NCBI RefSeq assembly: GCF_050789285.1
Contig: NZ_JBOUVX010000002.1
Span: forward strand, 124,001 to 188,000
Source: CAVPWP01 sp050789285
GTDB taxonomy: Bacteria > Pseudomonadota > Alphaproteobacteria > Rhodobacterales > Rhodobacteraceae
Length of the DNA: 64,000 bases
Direction: 5' to 3'
Numbering within the stretch: the first letter of the stretch is position 1; every line of letters starts with the position of its first letter. Below the pieces are notes generated by a model that did no database searches, had not been told where the DNA came from, and saw nothing but the letters and a program-made list of their open reading frames with translations. Below, in pieces: positions 25,688 through 34,039 of the stretch. The position numbers and the translations under genes were made by a program.

Positions 25688-26980
25688 ATGACCCCCCGAA
25701 AACCCTCCGTCCTCGTGATCGCGGAAGCGGCCAATCCGGAATGGGTCAGCGTGCCGCTGATCGGTTGGTCGCTCGGCACGGCGCTGCGCGAGGTGGCCGA
25801 TGTCCATCTTGTGACCCAGATCCGCAATCGTGACGCCATTCTTCGCGCCGGGCTCGAGGAAGGCCGTGAGTTCACCGTGATCGATTCCGAGGCCGTCACC
25901 CGGCCGATGTGGCGTCTGGCGAACGCTCTTCGCATGGGGCAGGGCAAGGGCTGGACGATGATGACGGCCGCAAGCGCCCTTGCCTACCCTTACTTCGAGC
26001 ACCTTGTGTGGAAGAGGTTCGGTCCGGACATCAGAGCCGGACGATTTGACATCGTTCACAGGGTCACGCCCCTCACGCCGACGACCGTGTCGTCCCTTTC
26101 GTGGAAATGCGCGGCTGCGGGTATCCCGTTCGTGGTCGGGCCGCTCAACGGCGGGGTTCCCTGGCCCCGGGACTTCGACGCCGAACGACGTCGCGAACGC
26201 GAGTGGCTGTCCTACGTGCGGGGCGCATACAAGTTGCTGCCGGGACGCTCCAGAATGCTCGAGGCCACGTCGGCGATCATCGTGGGTTCTCGCCATACCG
26301 AAAGCGAGATCCCGGCGCGCTATGCGGACAAGGTCTTCTATCTGCCCGAGAATGCGATCGATCCGGGGCGCTTCAATCGGCTGGCGGCACAGGATATCTC
26401 GGGGCCTCTCCGCGCGGTCTTCATCGGACGACTTGTCCCCTACAAGGGACCCGACATGCTTCTCGAAGCAGCGGCCGGGCTGATCCGAGACGGCAAGCTG
26501 ATCCTTGACATCGTGGGCGACGGACCGATGCGAAGCGACCTCGAAGCGCTCGCCGGGCGCTTGTCGCTTGGGTCTGCCGTGACCTTCCACGGCATGGTGC
26601 CGCACGACAGGGTTCAGGACATCGCCGTAGGTTCCAACCTGCTGACCTTTCCTTCCATTCGCGAGTTCGGCGGTGGGGTGGTGCTCGAGGCGATGGCCCT
26701 TGGCGTCGTGCCGGTCGTGGTGGATTACGGAGGCCCTGGAGAGCTTGTCACCGACGAGACGGGCTACCGGATTCCGATCGGTGACAGGTCCGGCGTGATT
26801 GCCGGACTGCGAAGGACGCTCGAAGCAATCGTAGCCGATCCATCCGCGCTTCCCCGGATGGCGGGCGCCGCTCAGGATCGCGTCGCGACCTCGTTCACCT
26901 GGCCCGCGAAAGCTCGGCAAGTTGCAGGGATCTACGACGAAATCCTCGCGGCTGGGCGCGCCGAACCGCACCCCGACTGA
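25688..26980 (+). CDS. Family 4 glycosyltransferase (GT-B fold)
   Basis: A 430-residue GT-B transferase. The C-terminal domain shows the GT4 pattern: RAVFIGRLVPYKGPDMLLEAA (about residue 240), then LDIVGDGPMRSDLEAL, VTFHGMVPHDRVQDIA and the E-x7-E motif region REFGGGVVLEAMALGVVPVVV. The N-terminal domain has VLVIAEAANPEWVSVPLIGWSLG. Such enzymes are retaining transferases that add mannose, glucose or similar sugars. A GAGAGAGA stretch precedes the ATG. It is transcribed away from the sulfotransferase and converges on the pyruvyl transferase gene, with an 86-base tail-to-tail overlap that is long for unrelated genes. Probably part of the same polymer pathway. Confidence 0.9.
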   Translation: MTPRKPSVLVIAEAANPEWVSVPLIGWSLGTALREVADVHLVTQIRNRDAILRAGLEEGREFTVIDSEAVTRPMWRLANALRMGQGKGWTMMTAASALAYPYFEHLVWKRFGPDIRAGRFDIVHRVTPLTPTTVSSLSWKCAAAGIPFVVGPLNGGVPWPRDFDAERRREREWLSYVRGAYKLLPGRSRMLEATSAIIVGSRHTESEIPARYADKVFYLPENAIDPGRFNRLAAQDISGPLRAVFIGRLVPYKGPDMLLEAAAGLIRDGKLILDIVGDGPMRSDLEALAGRLSLGSAVTFHGMVPHDRVQDIAVGSNLLTFPSIREFGGGVVLEAMALGVVPVVVDYGGPGELVTDETGYRIPIGDRSGVIAGLRRTLEAIVADPSALPRMAGAAQDRVATSFTWPAKARQVAGIYDEILAAGRAEPHPD

Positions 26981-27767
26981 GGGCGTGCACCTCATCCATG
27001 ATCCTGTCCTGTGCCCGTTCCACGGCCCCTTCGGGCGAAAGATCGAAAATCAGATTGTCCAGAAGGCGCCAGTCAGACTTCATGAACCGCCGGCGCAGCG
27101 CGAACGGGGCCTGGCAGATCACGGGCAAGCGCGCGAAGCGGTCGGTGATGCCAAGGCTCTCGCTCCAGTCGCGCCACTTGAAGACATTTCCTTGTCCATC
27201 GCGATAGGACACCTCGAGGCGGACACCGGCCCAGGGAATGCGATAGGCATCGGCGATGATCGCGCCGTGCATCGCCTCGCAGACGACCGCCTCGCATCCG
27301 GTAAGTGCCTCGACGAAGGGCTCCACATCCAGCCGCGGCGAGATAATCCGGGCATTCAGGCGTCTGGCCGCCTCGGCAACCGTGTCGGGATGGGTCTTGA
27401 AATGCGGCACGAAGCCAATGCCTTTCCGGTCGCGGCTTGCAGGCAGCAAGCTGGGTAGAAGCACTGCCGGGTCCGAGATGAACTTCGCCCCGGTCAGTCG
27501 TGCGGTGCGCGGCCCGCGCACGAAACGAAAGTCCCATTCCGGCCCTGAAAGGTCCGGCAGTCTGATCCACGACCGTGCGCCGGAACCGAAAACGGTGATC
27601 CGCTTTGCCCGTGGCGGATAGCCGTCGACGAGGATCGTCCCGATCCCCATGAACGCGTGCTCGGGATCATCGTCGACGAAGCCGTCAAGAAGCTTCGGCC
27701 ACAGCCAGGGGTTCAAGGCGTCGCCGACGTTTGGCTCAGATTTGTAATAGACCAGATTGAGTGACAT
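26895..27767 (-). CDS. Polysaccharide pyruvyl transferase family protein
   Basis: A 290-residue protein beginning MSLNLVYYKSEPNVGDALNPWL, the usual opening of polysaccharide pyruvyl transferases (an x-x-N-x-GD-x-L pattern). Further family features are FMGIGTILVDG, ITVFGSGA, FRFVRGPRTARLTG and EAVVCEAMHGAIIADAY, where the His-Gly pair is characteristic. These enzymes transfer pyruvate from phosphoenolpyruvate to sugars as a ketal, adding negative charge to the polymer. A GAGG stretch precedes the ATG. Its 3' end overlaps the convergent GT4 gene by 86 bases. It is the outermost gene of the polysaccharide locus on this side. Confidence 0.87.
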   Translation of the reverse strand: MSLNLVYYKSEPNVGDALNPWLWPKLLDGFVDDDPEHAFMGIGTILVDGYPPRAKRITVFGSGARSWIRLPDLSGPEWDFRFVRGPRTARLTGAKFISDPAVLLPSLLPASRDRKGIGFVPHFKTHPDTVAEAARRLNARIISPRLDVEPFVEALTGCEAVVCEAMHGAIIADAYRIPWAGVRLEVSYRDGQGNVFKWRDWSESLGITDRFARLPVICQAPFALRRRFMKSDWRLLDNLIFDLSPEGAVERAQDRIMDEVHALSRGAVRRAQPRGFRRRSLQLAELSRAR

Positions 27768-28107
27768 GCGCCCGACCTCGTTTGTGTGCAGGTCGAGCGA
27801 GCCAGAAACTGGTTAAGGAAAAGAAAACATTTCCAGAGTCTTGCGAAAATCGATCGACTGCGATGGATCGCGTCAGTGCGGTGCGGGGCCGAAATCACCG
27901 GTCCGGACGCGCTCGATGCGGCGCAGGCGGGGGCTTGCCTCGATCGGCGCACCCGGTGGCGGCACCCCGGTCGGCGCAACCGAGCGCGGGCCGTCGGCGG
28001 ACGTCCGGCGTAACTTTCATTTGTGATGATGGCCCGGGCGGTTTACGGCCTCCAGGTCGCAAGAATTTTCCGTCCGCCAAGAGCTGACATCGTCAAGGGA
28101 GCGAGCC
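27768..28107. other. Intergenic region with GC-rich imperfect repeats
   Basis: This 340-base gap between a minus-strand and a plus-strand gene should hold divergent promoters. I see no gene. A stretch from about 27940 to 28010 has imperfect repeats of the type CGGCGCACCCGG and CGGCGCAACCG. An AT-richer segment around 27815-27850 (GGAAAAGAAAACATTTCC) may belong to the promoter of the pyruvyl transferase gene. Confidence 0.4.
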
Positions 28108-28590
28108 ATGGCGCAGATATTTCAGGCTGCAGCAATCGTCCCGGCCACGATCGGCACAGGTGCCGCGACGATGACGGTCATGAACCAGAACATCCCGGAC
28201 TTCGCCGTTCCGGAAGGGGAATGGACCGCGACCCACCTCCTCGATGGAAGGTCATTTCACATCGTTGCCGTGGATTTGGACAGCGTCGAGGTCCTGCGGG
28301 ATGAATTGATCTTCAGGGACGGAACGTTCCAATCTGTGAACTGTCCGGTCTACTGCGATTTCTGCTGGTCCGACTACGAGACGAAGGTTCGGGAAGACGT
28401 GATCCAATTCACGGCGCGAACGATCTGCCCAGACGCCCCCCGTACGGTCGTCTGACACGGCACCGTGACCGGTGACGACGTGCAGGTCGAAGGAACCTGG
28501 AGCACACGGCGCTGTTACTGGACCCACCAGATCAGGTTCACAGCGGAAGGAGCCCCCGCGCCGTCGGTCGACGTCAGCGCGTCGGGGTAA
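28108..28590 (+). pseudogene. Small unknown gene interrupted by an in-frame TGA (28453-28455)
   Basis: The first frame encodes 115 residues (MAQIFQAAAIVPAT to DAPRTVV) and ends at TGA 28453-28455. The same frame then runs on for 44 more codons to TAA at 28588-28590 and reads HGTVTGDDVQVEGTWSTRR, then YWTHQIRFTAEG. That continuation has the alternating beta-strand look of the first part and fits the 'G-x-V-x-GD-x-V-x-G-T-x-W' ending of small Rhodobacterales beta proteins with the core DDEISFxDGxFxSxxC. I therefore read it as one gene of about 160 codons split by a nonsense codon. No selenocysteine machinery or element is visible, so a simple mutation or sequencing error is most likely. An AGGGAG ribosome site precedes the ATG. 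Function unknown. Confidence 0.5.
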
Positions 28591-28633
28591 GGCCGCGTCC
28601 GTGAACCTGTCCCGATCGAGCGGGCGTGCCGTG

Positions 28634-29503
28634 ATGCTGCGCTTGATGCTTCTCATCGCGGTCCTGCTGTTGGCAACCTGGGGCGCACATATGGTGCGAG
28701 AGGCGCTGCACCTTGAGATCAGGCCCGGCAACGAGCAGCAGGTTCATCACGCCATCATGCTCGGGACTGTCGCCAACATCGGGCTCTTGGCGCTGCCGTT
28801 CGTGCCGGGGGCCGAGATCGGACTGGCCATGCTGGCGGCGTTCGGCCCCGGCTTTGCGCCCCTCATCTATGTGGCAACGGTCGCGTCGATGACGCTGGCC
28901 TACACCGCGGGTCGCTTTCTGCCGGTCGGCGCATTGGAGCGTCTTCTGTCCCTGCTTCGGATGCGGCGTGCGGCCGACCTCGTTGCCCGCGCAGCACCCC
29001 TGTCTCGGGAAGATCGGCTGACGATGCTTCTCGATGGGCAACCCAAACGCGCGTTGACCCTCGGGCTGCGCTATCGCTACATCGCCCTCGCGCTGGCGGT
29101 GAACTCGCCCGGCAATTCCATCATCGGTGGGGGCGGCGGCATCATGATGATGGCGGGCCTGAACGGCATCTTCTCTCCGCTCGCCACGTTTCTGACCGTC
29201 GCGCTCACCGTCTCGCCTGTCCCGCTGGCCGTGATGTTCCTGAGACGCCGGATTTATTCCGCCCGGCAAAGGGCGGGGCGGCAATTGACCCTTGATCGTC
29301 CCACGAAAAACGCTGACGGTGAGTGCCTGATTAAAGGACCCAATGATGCTCCGACATATCGTACTGGTCACTTTCAAACCGGAAGCCTCGGCCGACCAGA
29401 TCCGCGCGTGGCGCACCGCCGTGACCGACATGTGCGAGACGAGCGACGAAGTCCTTTCGTTTTCCCTTGGCGAGAATATCGGCAGCGGACCGAACCACCA
29501 TGA
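28634..29503 (+). CDS. Integral membrane protein of unknown function; 3' end doubtful
   Basis: From the ATG at 28634 the product begins MLRLMLLIAVLLLATWGAHM and has about five hydrophobic segments, including ALPFVPGAEIGLAMLAAFGPG and IYVATVASMTLAYTAGRFLP. It also has a striking NSPGNSIIGGGGGIMMMAG stretch before the last segment. The spacing of Gly, Pro and polar residues recalls DedA/VTT-type proteins, but I cannot assign the family. The frame runs on to 29503, 161 bases into the next gene, and its last 55 residues are Arg/Pro-rich noise. The true end is probably near 29280-29330, so a frameshift or error near the A5 tract at 29306-29310 is possible. A GTG at 28601 is an alternative start. 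Confidence 0.6.
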   Translation: MLRLMLLIAVLLLATWGAHMVREALHLEIRPGNEQQVHHAIMLGTVANIGLLALPFVPGAEIGLAMLAAFGPGFAPLIYVATVASMTLAYTAGRFLPVGALERLLSLLRMRRAADLVARAAPLSREDRLTMLLDGQPKRALTLGLRYRYIALALAVNSPGNSIIGGGGGIMMMAGLNGIFSPLATFLTVALTVSPVPLAVMFLRRRIYSARQRAGRQLTLDRPTKNADGECLIKGPNDAPTYRTGHFQTGSLGRPDPRVAHRRDRHVRDERRSPFVFPWREYRQRTEPP

Positions 29504-29639
29504 CGCGGCCCTTGTCGCCGACTTCGAGGATCTCGATACCTTTCGCCGATACGTCGGGGGCGAGAAACACAAGGCCTACGTGGAAAACCACGCGCGGCAT
29601 GTGACCGCCAAACTGGCCGCGATCCAGCACGAGATGTGA
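29343..29639 (+). CDS. Dabb (stress-responsive alpha/beta barrel) domain protein
   Basis: The 98-residue protein starts MMLRHIVLVTFKPEASADQI, the standard opening of the Dabb family. The middle reads FSLGENIGSGPNHHDAALVADFEDLDTFRRYV and the end HVTAKLAAIQHEM, all typical. The fold is a dimeric ferredoxin-like barrel; members have varied or unknown roles, several stress-related or catalytic on small aromatic or polyketide substrates. An AAAGGA ribosome site lies just before the ATG (29343; a second ATG follows at 29346). It is preceded by the membrane protein gene, whose annotated end overlaps it. Codon use is like the neighbours. Confidence 0.88.
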   Translation: MMLRHIVLVTFKPEASADQIRAWRTAVTDMCETSDEVLSFSLGENIGSGPNHHDAALVADFEDLDTFRRYVGGEKHKAYVENHARHVTAKLAAIQHEM

Positions 29640-30100
29640 AAGCCCCCGGGAAGAGCCAGCTTGCCAGAGTTGGGCTTCAGGCGGGAAGGCTCAGCCGACT
29701 GAAAAGTCTTCATTGCGGCGCTGATCTTCCCGCCGGGCTTTGCGGCTGCGTTCCAGCTTGCGGGGATCGCTTACCGCTCCCAATGAAATCAAGGCCCGGA
29801 AACCCTCGCAGTCGGCTCTCGATTTCCGCAAGCGCGCAGCCGCCGCGCTCAAGGCGGACATCGAGGATCGGCTTCCAGGCTTCCGGTTTTCGTCAGGGCG
29901 CGAACTCGTCCCGCCTTCGGACTTGGCGATCACTCTCGCGGATGGTGACGTCAACCGTCGCGAAGTGGCGGCTGATCGGGCTTCCGCCGATGGAGCGAAG
30001 GCGGAAGTGCTGTCCTGCCTTTAGAAACGTGGCCTGACGCGAAAACCGACCGGGAAGACTTTGACCGTCGCGAAACGCTTTGGGCGATCCTACAACACCC
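29640..30100. other. Unresolved stretch between the Dabb gene and gyrB
   Basis: Two overlapping antiparallel frames compete here. On the minus strand (29691-29954) an 87-codon frame ends LRKSRADCEGFRALISLGAV, DPRKLERSRKARRED, which has a plausible small-protein look. On the plus strand (29740-30024) a 94-codon frame contains SALDFRKRAAAALKADIEDR. Neither has a clear ribosome site or a family I recognise. At most one is real; I lean to the minus frame but do not call it. Confidence 0.35.
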
Positions 30101-32518
30101 TCAGAAATCGAGGTTGGCCACGCTGAGTGCGTTCTGTTGAATGAACTCGCGCCGGGGCTCGACCACGTCGCCCATGAGCTTGGTGAAGATGTCGTCGGCT
30201 TCCGCCACATCGTCGACCCTGACCTGAAGAAGCGTTCGCGCCTCGGGGTCAAGCGTGGTCTCCCAAAGCTGGTCGGGGTTCATTTCGCCCAGCCCCTTGT
30301 AGCGCTGCAGGCTGAGGCCTTTCTCTCCCTCCTCGAGGATGGCGTCGAGAAGGCCAAGTGGCCCAAGGACGGCGGTCGAGCGATCCCGGCGGACAAGTTG
30401 CGCGGGCCGGGCATAGACTTCCTGCAATGCAGTGGTGAACTCGGCAAGCCGGCGGCCCTCGGCGGAACGGAAAAGCGGGCCGTCAAGCGTACGCACTTCC
30501 TCGACGCCGCGAACCGAGCGTGAAAGCCGGATCCCCTTGTCCTGCGTCGGTCGGCCTTGCCAGCCGCGCTCATACTCGACCGCGACTAGATCAAGCCGCG
30601 CCGCGACGGCATCCGCGACACCCTGGATATCGGCGTCGATGCGCCCGGGCAGGAAGGCGCTGGCAATCGCAGCCTGTTCAAGGATCGACTGGGGGTAATG
30701 CGTCGGGAAGGCCTGCAGCACCCGGCGGACCTGCCGGGCCTCTTCGACAACGCGGGCAAGGTCCTGGCCCAGGATTTCTTCCCCGTTGCCAAGGTGCAGG
30801 ACCGCCCCCTCGACGCCCTGTTGGATCAGATAGTCGTCAAGCGCCGCCTGGTCCTTCAGATAGACCTCGGACTTGCCGCGGCTGACCTTGTAAAGCGGCG
30901 GCTGGGCGATGAAGAGATGGCCATGTTCGATGATCTCGGGCATCTGCCGGAAGAAGAAGGTCAGAAGCAGCGTGCGGATATGGGCACCATCGACGTCGGC
31001 GTCCGTCATGATGATGATCTTGTGATAGCGCAGCTTCGCGACGTCGAACTCGTCGCGCCCAATCCCCGTGCCCAGCGCGGTGATCAGCGTACCGATCTCC
31101 TGGCTTGACAGCATCCGGTCGAAGCGCGCGCGCTCGACGTTCAGGATCTTTCCACGCAGCGGCAACACCGCTTGGTCATGGCGCGACCGGCCCTGCTTGG
31201 CCGAGCCACCGGCGCTGTCGCCCTCGACCAGGAACAACTCGCGCAGCTCGGGGTTCTTCTCCTGGCAATCGGCCAGCTTGCCGGGAAGCGACGCCACGTC
31301 GAGCGCGGATTTCTTCCGCGTCATCTCGCGCGCTTTCCGTGCGGCCTCACGGGCCAGCGCGGCCTCGACGATCTTGCCCACGATCATCTTTGCGGGACCG
31401 GGGTTCTCTTCGAACCATTCGGTCAGCTTCTCGTTCATCAACCCTTCGACAGCCGGACGGACCTCGGACGAGACCAATTTGTCCTTGGTCTGCGAACTGA
31501 ACTTGGGATCGGGAACCTTGACCGAAAGCACCCCGGTCAGCCCCTCGCGCGCATCGTCGCCCGAGAAGTTGATCTTCTCTTTCCGGGCAAGGCCCGATTG
31601 CCCCGCGTAGTGGTTCAGCGTCCGCGTAAGCGCGCCGCGGAAGCCGGCGACATGCGTGCCTCCGTCGCGCTGCGGGATGTTGTTGGTAAAGGGCAACATC
31701 ATCTCGTTGTAGCCGTCGTTCCACCACATCGCGACCTCGACGGTGATCCCGTCGCGTTCGCCGGTGATGAAGATCGGCTCATCGATCAGCGGGTGCTTGT
31801 GCCGGTCGAGGTAGCGGACGAACTCGCGGACACCGCCGTCGTAATGCATCTCGACCGTCTGGGGTTCGGCGGCGCGCTCATCGGTCAGGACGATCTTCAC
31901 GCCCGAATTCAGGAACGCCAGCTCGCGCAGACGGTTTTCCAGCGTCTTGAACGAATACTCGAGGTTCGAGAACGTGGTGAGCGACGCAAGAAACCGCACC
32001 TCGGTCCCGCGTCGGCCCCCGGCATCGCCCAACACCTTCAGATGTTCGACGGTGTCGCCCCGTTCGAAGCGGGCGAAATGCTCCTTGCCGTCGCGCCAGA
32101 TGCGCAGCTCGAGCCAGTCCGACAACGCGTTCACGACCGATACGCCCACGCCGTGAAGCCCGCCGGACACCTTGTAGCTGTTCTGGTCGAACTTCCCGCC
32201 GGCGTGCAGCTGGGTCATGATGACCTCCGCCGCCGACACCCCTTCTTCCTGGTGCAAGTCGACCGGGATGCCGCGCCCGTTGTCGCGCACCGAGACGCTG
32301 TGATCGGCGTGAATTGTCACGCTGACCTCGTCGGCATAGCCGGCAAGCGCCTCGTCGATGCCGTTGTCGACGACCTCGTAGACCATGTGGTGCAGGCCCG
32401 AACCGTCGTCGGTGTCGCCGATGTACATGCCGGGCCGCTTGCGAACAGCCTCCAGGCCCTTGAGAACCTTGATGGAATCGGCGCCATAGGCGCTTGCGTC
32501 GCGGGCTGCATCCGCCAT
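30101..32518 (-). CDS. gyrB: DNA gyrase subunit B
   Basis: An 805-residue GyrB, the ATPase and TOPRIM subunit of the type II topoisomerase that adds negative supercoils. The GHKL ATPase motifs are EVVDNGIDEALAG (about 49-61), DNGRGIPVD and GGLHGVGVSVVNALS. The TOPRIM motifs are VEGDSAGGSAKQGR (about 430) and DADVDGAHIRTLLLTFFFR. The C-terminal KGLGEMNPDQLWETT signature is intact. The ATG at 32518 follows AAGGAC at good spacing and gives the normal N-terminus (MADAARDASAYGADSIKVLKG in pieces). The dnaA-dnaN-recF-gyrB order is kept, but two unrelated genes lie between recF and gyrB. Confidence 0.98.
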   Translation of the reverse strand: MADAARDASAYGADSIKVLKGLEAVRKRPGMYIGDTDDGSGLHHMVYEVVDNGIDEALAGYADEVSVTIHADHSVSVRDNGRGIPVDLHQEEGVSAAEVIMTQLHAGGKFDQNSYKVSGGLHGVGVSVVNALSDWLELRIWRDGKEHFARFERGDTVEHLKVLGDAGGRRGTEVRFLASLTTFSNLEYSFKTLENRLRELAFLNSGVKIVLTDERAAEPQTVEMHYDGGVREFVRYLDRHKHPLIDEPIFITGERDGITVEVAMWWNDGYNEMMLPFTNNIPQRDGGTHVAGFRGALTRTLNHYAGQSGLARKEKINFSGDDAREGLTGVLSVKVPDPKFSSQTKDKLVSSEVRPAVEGLMNEKLTEWFEENPGPAKMIVGKIVEAALAREAARKAREMTRKKSALDVASLPGKLADCQEKNPELRELFLVEGDSAGGSAKQGRSRHDQAVLPLRGKILNVERARFDRMLSSQEIGTLITALGTGIGRDEFDVAKLRYHKIIIMTDADVDGAHIRTLLLTFFFRQMPEIIEHGHLFIAQPPLYKVSRGKSEVYLKDQAALDDYLIQQGVEGAVLHLGNGEEILGQDLARVVEEARQVRRVLQAFPTHYPQSILEQAAIASAFLPGRIDADIQGVADAVAARLDLVAVEYERGWQGRPTQDKGIRLSRSVRGVEEVRTLDGPLFRSAEGRRLAEFTTALQEVYARPAQLVRRDRSTAVLGPLGLLDAILEEGEKGLSLQRYKGLGEMNPDQLWETTLDPEARTLLQVRVDDVAEADDIFTKLMGDVVEPRREFIQQNALSVANLDF

Positions 32519-32597
32519 GCGGTGTGTCCTTCGTCCTGTCGCGGAACTTATAGTATTTGGCGCCGGGAATGTCACGCCCGCGCCACTACATTTGGTG

Positions 32598-33218
32598 TCA
32601 GGTCAAGGGGATGACAATCCCGACAAGGATCAACAGCACGCCTGACGTCACATTGATCCTGCGCAGCGCCGATGGAGACGTCAGAAGCGACCGCACCCGA
32701 TGGACGAAACCCGCCAGCATGAGGTTGCCCAGCAGCGGGACGGTAAAGGAAACGGCCACGATGGCGGCGATGTCGGGACCCGTGACCCGCGTCAGATCGA
32801 AGAAGCCCGGCAGAACGCCCATGTAGAACAGGATCGCCTTCGGGTTGCCAAGGATCACGGCAAGCCCGGCCAGAAAACCGGCCCACATCCCTGGCCGTGT
32901 CAGACGGCTGTCCGAGGCGATCCTTCGGTCGGCATGGCGGATGAGAAGAACGCCCATCACAAGAAAGACCGCCGACGCCACCCACTTCAACACCGACATG
33001 AAGCCCGCGACGCTGGCAACAAGCCAGGACACACCCAGAATGGCGAGAAGCGGCCAGATCGTGTCACCGATCACGACGCCAAGCGCGAGGGGCCAGGCGG
33101 CTTGAAAGCCGCCCGACATCGCGCGCGCGGTCAGCGCCACCCAGACCGGCCCGGGCGTCAGGAACAGCACGAAGACGGCGCCAGCATAAAGCACAAGATC
33201 GGTCAGGGTGATCGTCAT
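32598..33218 (-). CDS. LysE/RhtB family amino-acid exporter
   Basis: A 206-residue inner membrane protein with about five to six hydrophobic segments. It begins TDLVLYAGAVFVLFLTPGPVWVALTARAMSGG (given in part), where the TPGP motif near residue 21 is diagnostic for the LysE/RhtB family. The segment AVILGNPKAILFYMGVLPGFF matches the conserved NPKAxLFF motif. Family members export lysine, arginine, threonine, homoserine lactone or related compounds by proton antiport. The substrate cannot be told from sequence. It sits between the HpcH aldolase gene (39 bases upstream) and gyrB (79 bases downstream), on the same strand. The ribosome site is weak. Confidence 0.9.
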   Translation of the reverse strand: MTITLTDLVLYAGAVFVLFLTPGPVWVALTARAMSGGFQAAWPLALGVVIGDTIWPLLAILGVSWLVASVAGFMSVLKWVASAVFLVMGVLLIRHADRRIASDSRLTRPGMWAGFLAGLAVILGNPKAILFYMGVLPGFFDLTRVTGPDIAAIVAVSFTVPLLGNLMLAGFVHRVRSLLTSPSALRRINVTSGVLLILVGIVIPLT

Positions 33219-33257
33219 CGCGGCGGTTGAGCATGAAATGGGAAAAGGTGGAAGGGC

Positions 33258-34007
33258 CTAGCCGCACCAGCCCTGCGCATCTGCGGCGATCCCCCGAAGC
33301 CACAGGATGTCGAAGCCCGCGATCAGCCGGTTGCCCCGCCCGAAGGCGGCACGGGCCTGGGCCTCGGACAGGGCGACGGCACCCCTTGGAATGCCCGCGC
33401 GGTCCGCCGCCCGTTCGACTTTTTCGAGAGCGGCGATGAAATCCGGATGATCGAACTGTCCCTGAAGGCCCAGGCTGGTCGACAAGTCGAACTGCGCCGG
33501 GATGATGATGTCGATCCCCTCGACCGCGAGGATTGCGTCGATGTTATCGACGGCCTCGGCGGTTTCGATCAGAAGCATGCAGACCATCCGTCGCGCGGCT
33601 TCGGCAGGGTAGCCAAGCAAGGTCGTCCCAAAGCCAAGATGGGCGAGGAACGGCCCGAACCCGCGCGTGCCTTCCGGCGGATAGCGCAGGCTTGCCACCG
33701 CGCGGCGGGCGTCATCGGCGGTGCGCACCATCGGAAAGCAGATTCCTTCGGCACCCAGGTCGAGAACGCGCTTGACCGCGGTCTCGTCGATGGACGGCAC
33801 CCGTACAAGGGGGGCGCAGGACGCTCCCAACACCGCGGCGATCATCGCATGCGCCTGCGCGTGGTCGATCGCGCCATGCTCCATGTCGATGATGACCGCA
33901 TCCGCGCCACCGGCGGCCATGGCCTGCGTGACTGCCGGCGATGGGATCGTGCAGATATGCGCCGTCAGGCGCGCCTCGCCGGCGAGTTTCTGCTTGAACG
34001 TGGCCAT
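33258..34007 (-). CDS. HpcH/HpaI family class II aldolase
   Basis: A 249-residue enzyme of the HpcH/HpaI (2,4-dihydroxyhept-2-ene-1,7-dioate aldolase, macrophomate synthase) superfamily. Markers are ADAVIIDMEHGAIDHAQAH (catalytic Glu-His region), APLVRVPSIDETAVKRVLDLG, GICFPMVRTADDARRAV and MVCMLLIETAEAVDNIDAIL, where the Glu binds the metal. These enzymes cleave or form C-C bonds in 2-keto-3-deoxy acids, with pyruvate as one product. The GGGGAG site precedes the ATG at 34007. The last 30 residues, LIAGFDILWLRGIAADAQG, are normal for the family. The natural substrate is uncertain. Its position inside the replication gene block is unusual. Confidence 0.9.
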   Translation of the reverse strand: MATFKQKLAGEARLTAHICTIPSPAVTQAMAAGGADAVIIDMEHGAIDHAQAHAMIAAVLGASCAPLVRVPSIDETAVKRVLDLGAEGICFPMVRTADDARRAVASLRYPPEGTRGFGPFLAHLGFGTTLLGYPAEAARRMVCMLLIETAEAVDNIDAILAVEGIDIIIPAQFDLSTSLGLQGQFDHPDFIAALEKVERAADRAGIPRGAVALSEAQARAAFGRGNRLIAGFDILWLRGIAADAQGWCG

Positions 34008-34039
34008 CGCCTTGTCTCCCCTGTTTCCCGGACTTCAGC

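Noticed and set aside
28453..28455. Selenocysteine codon
   Set aside because: No Cys-homologue context or hairpin directly downstream is seen, and selenoprotein machinery is not evident; a nonsense change is simpler.
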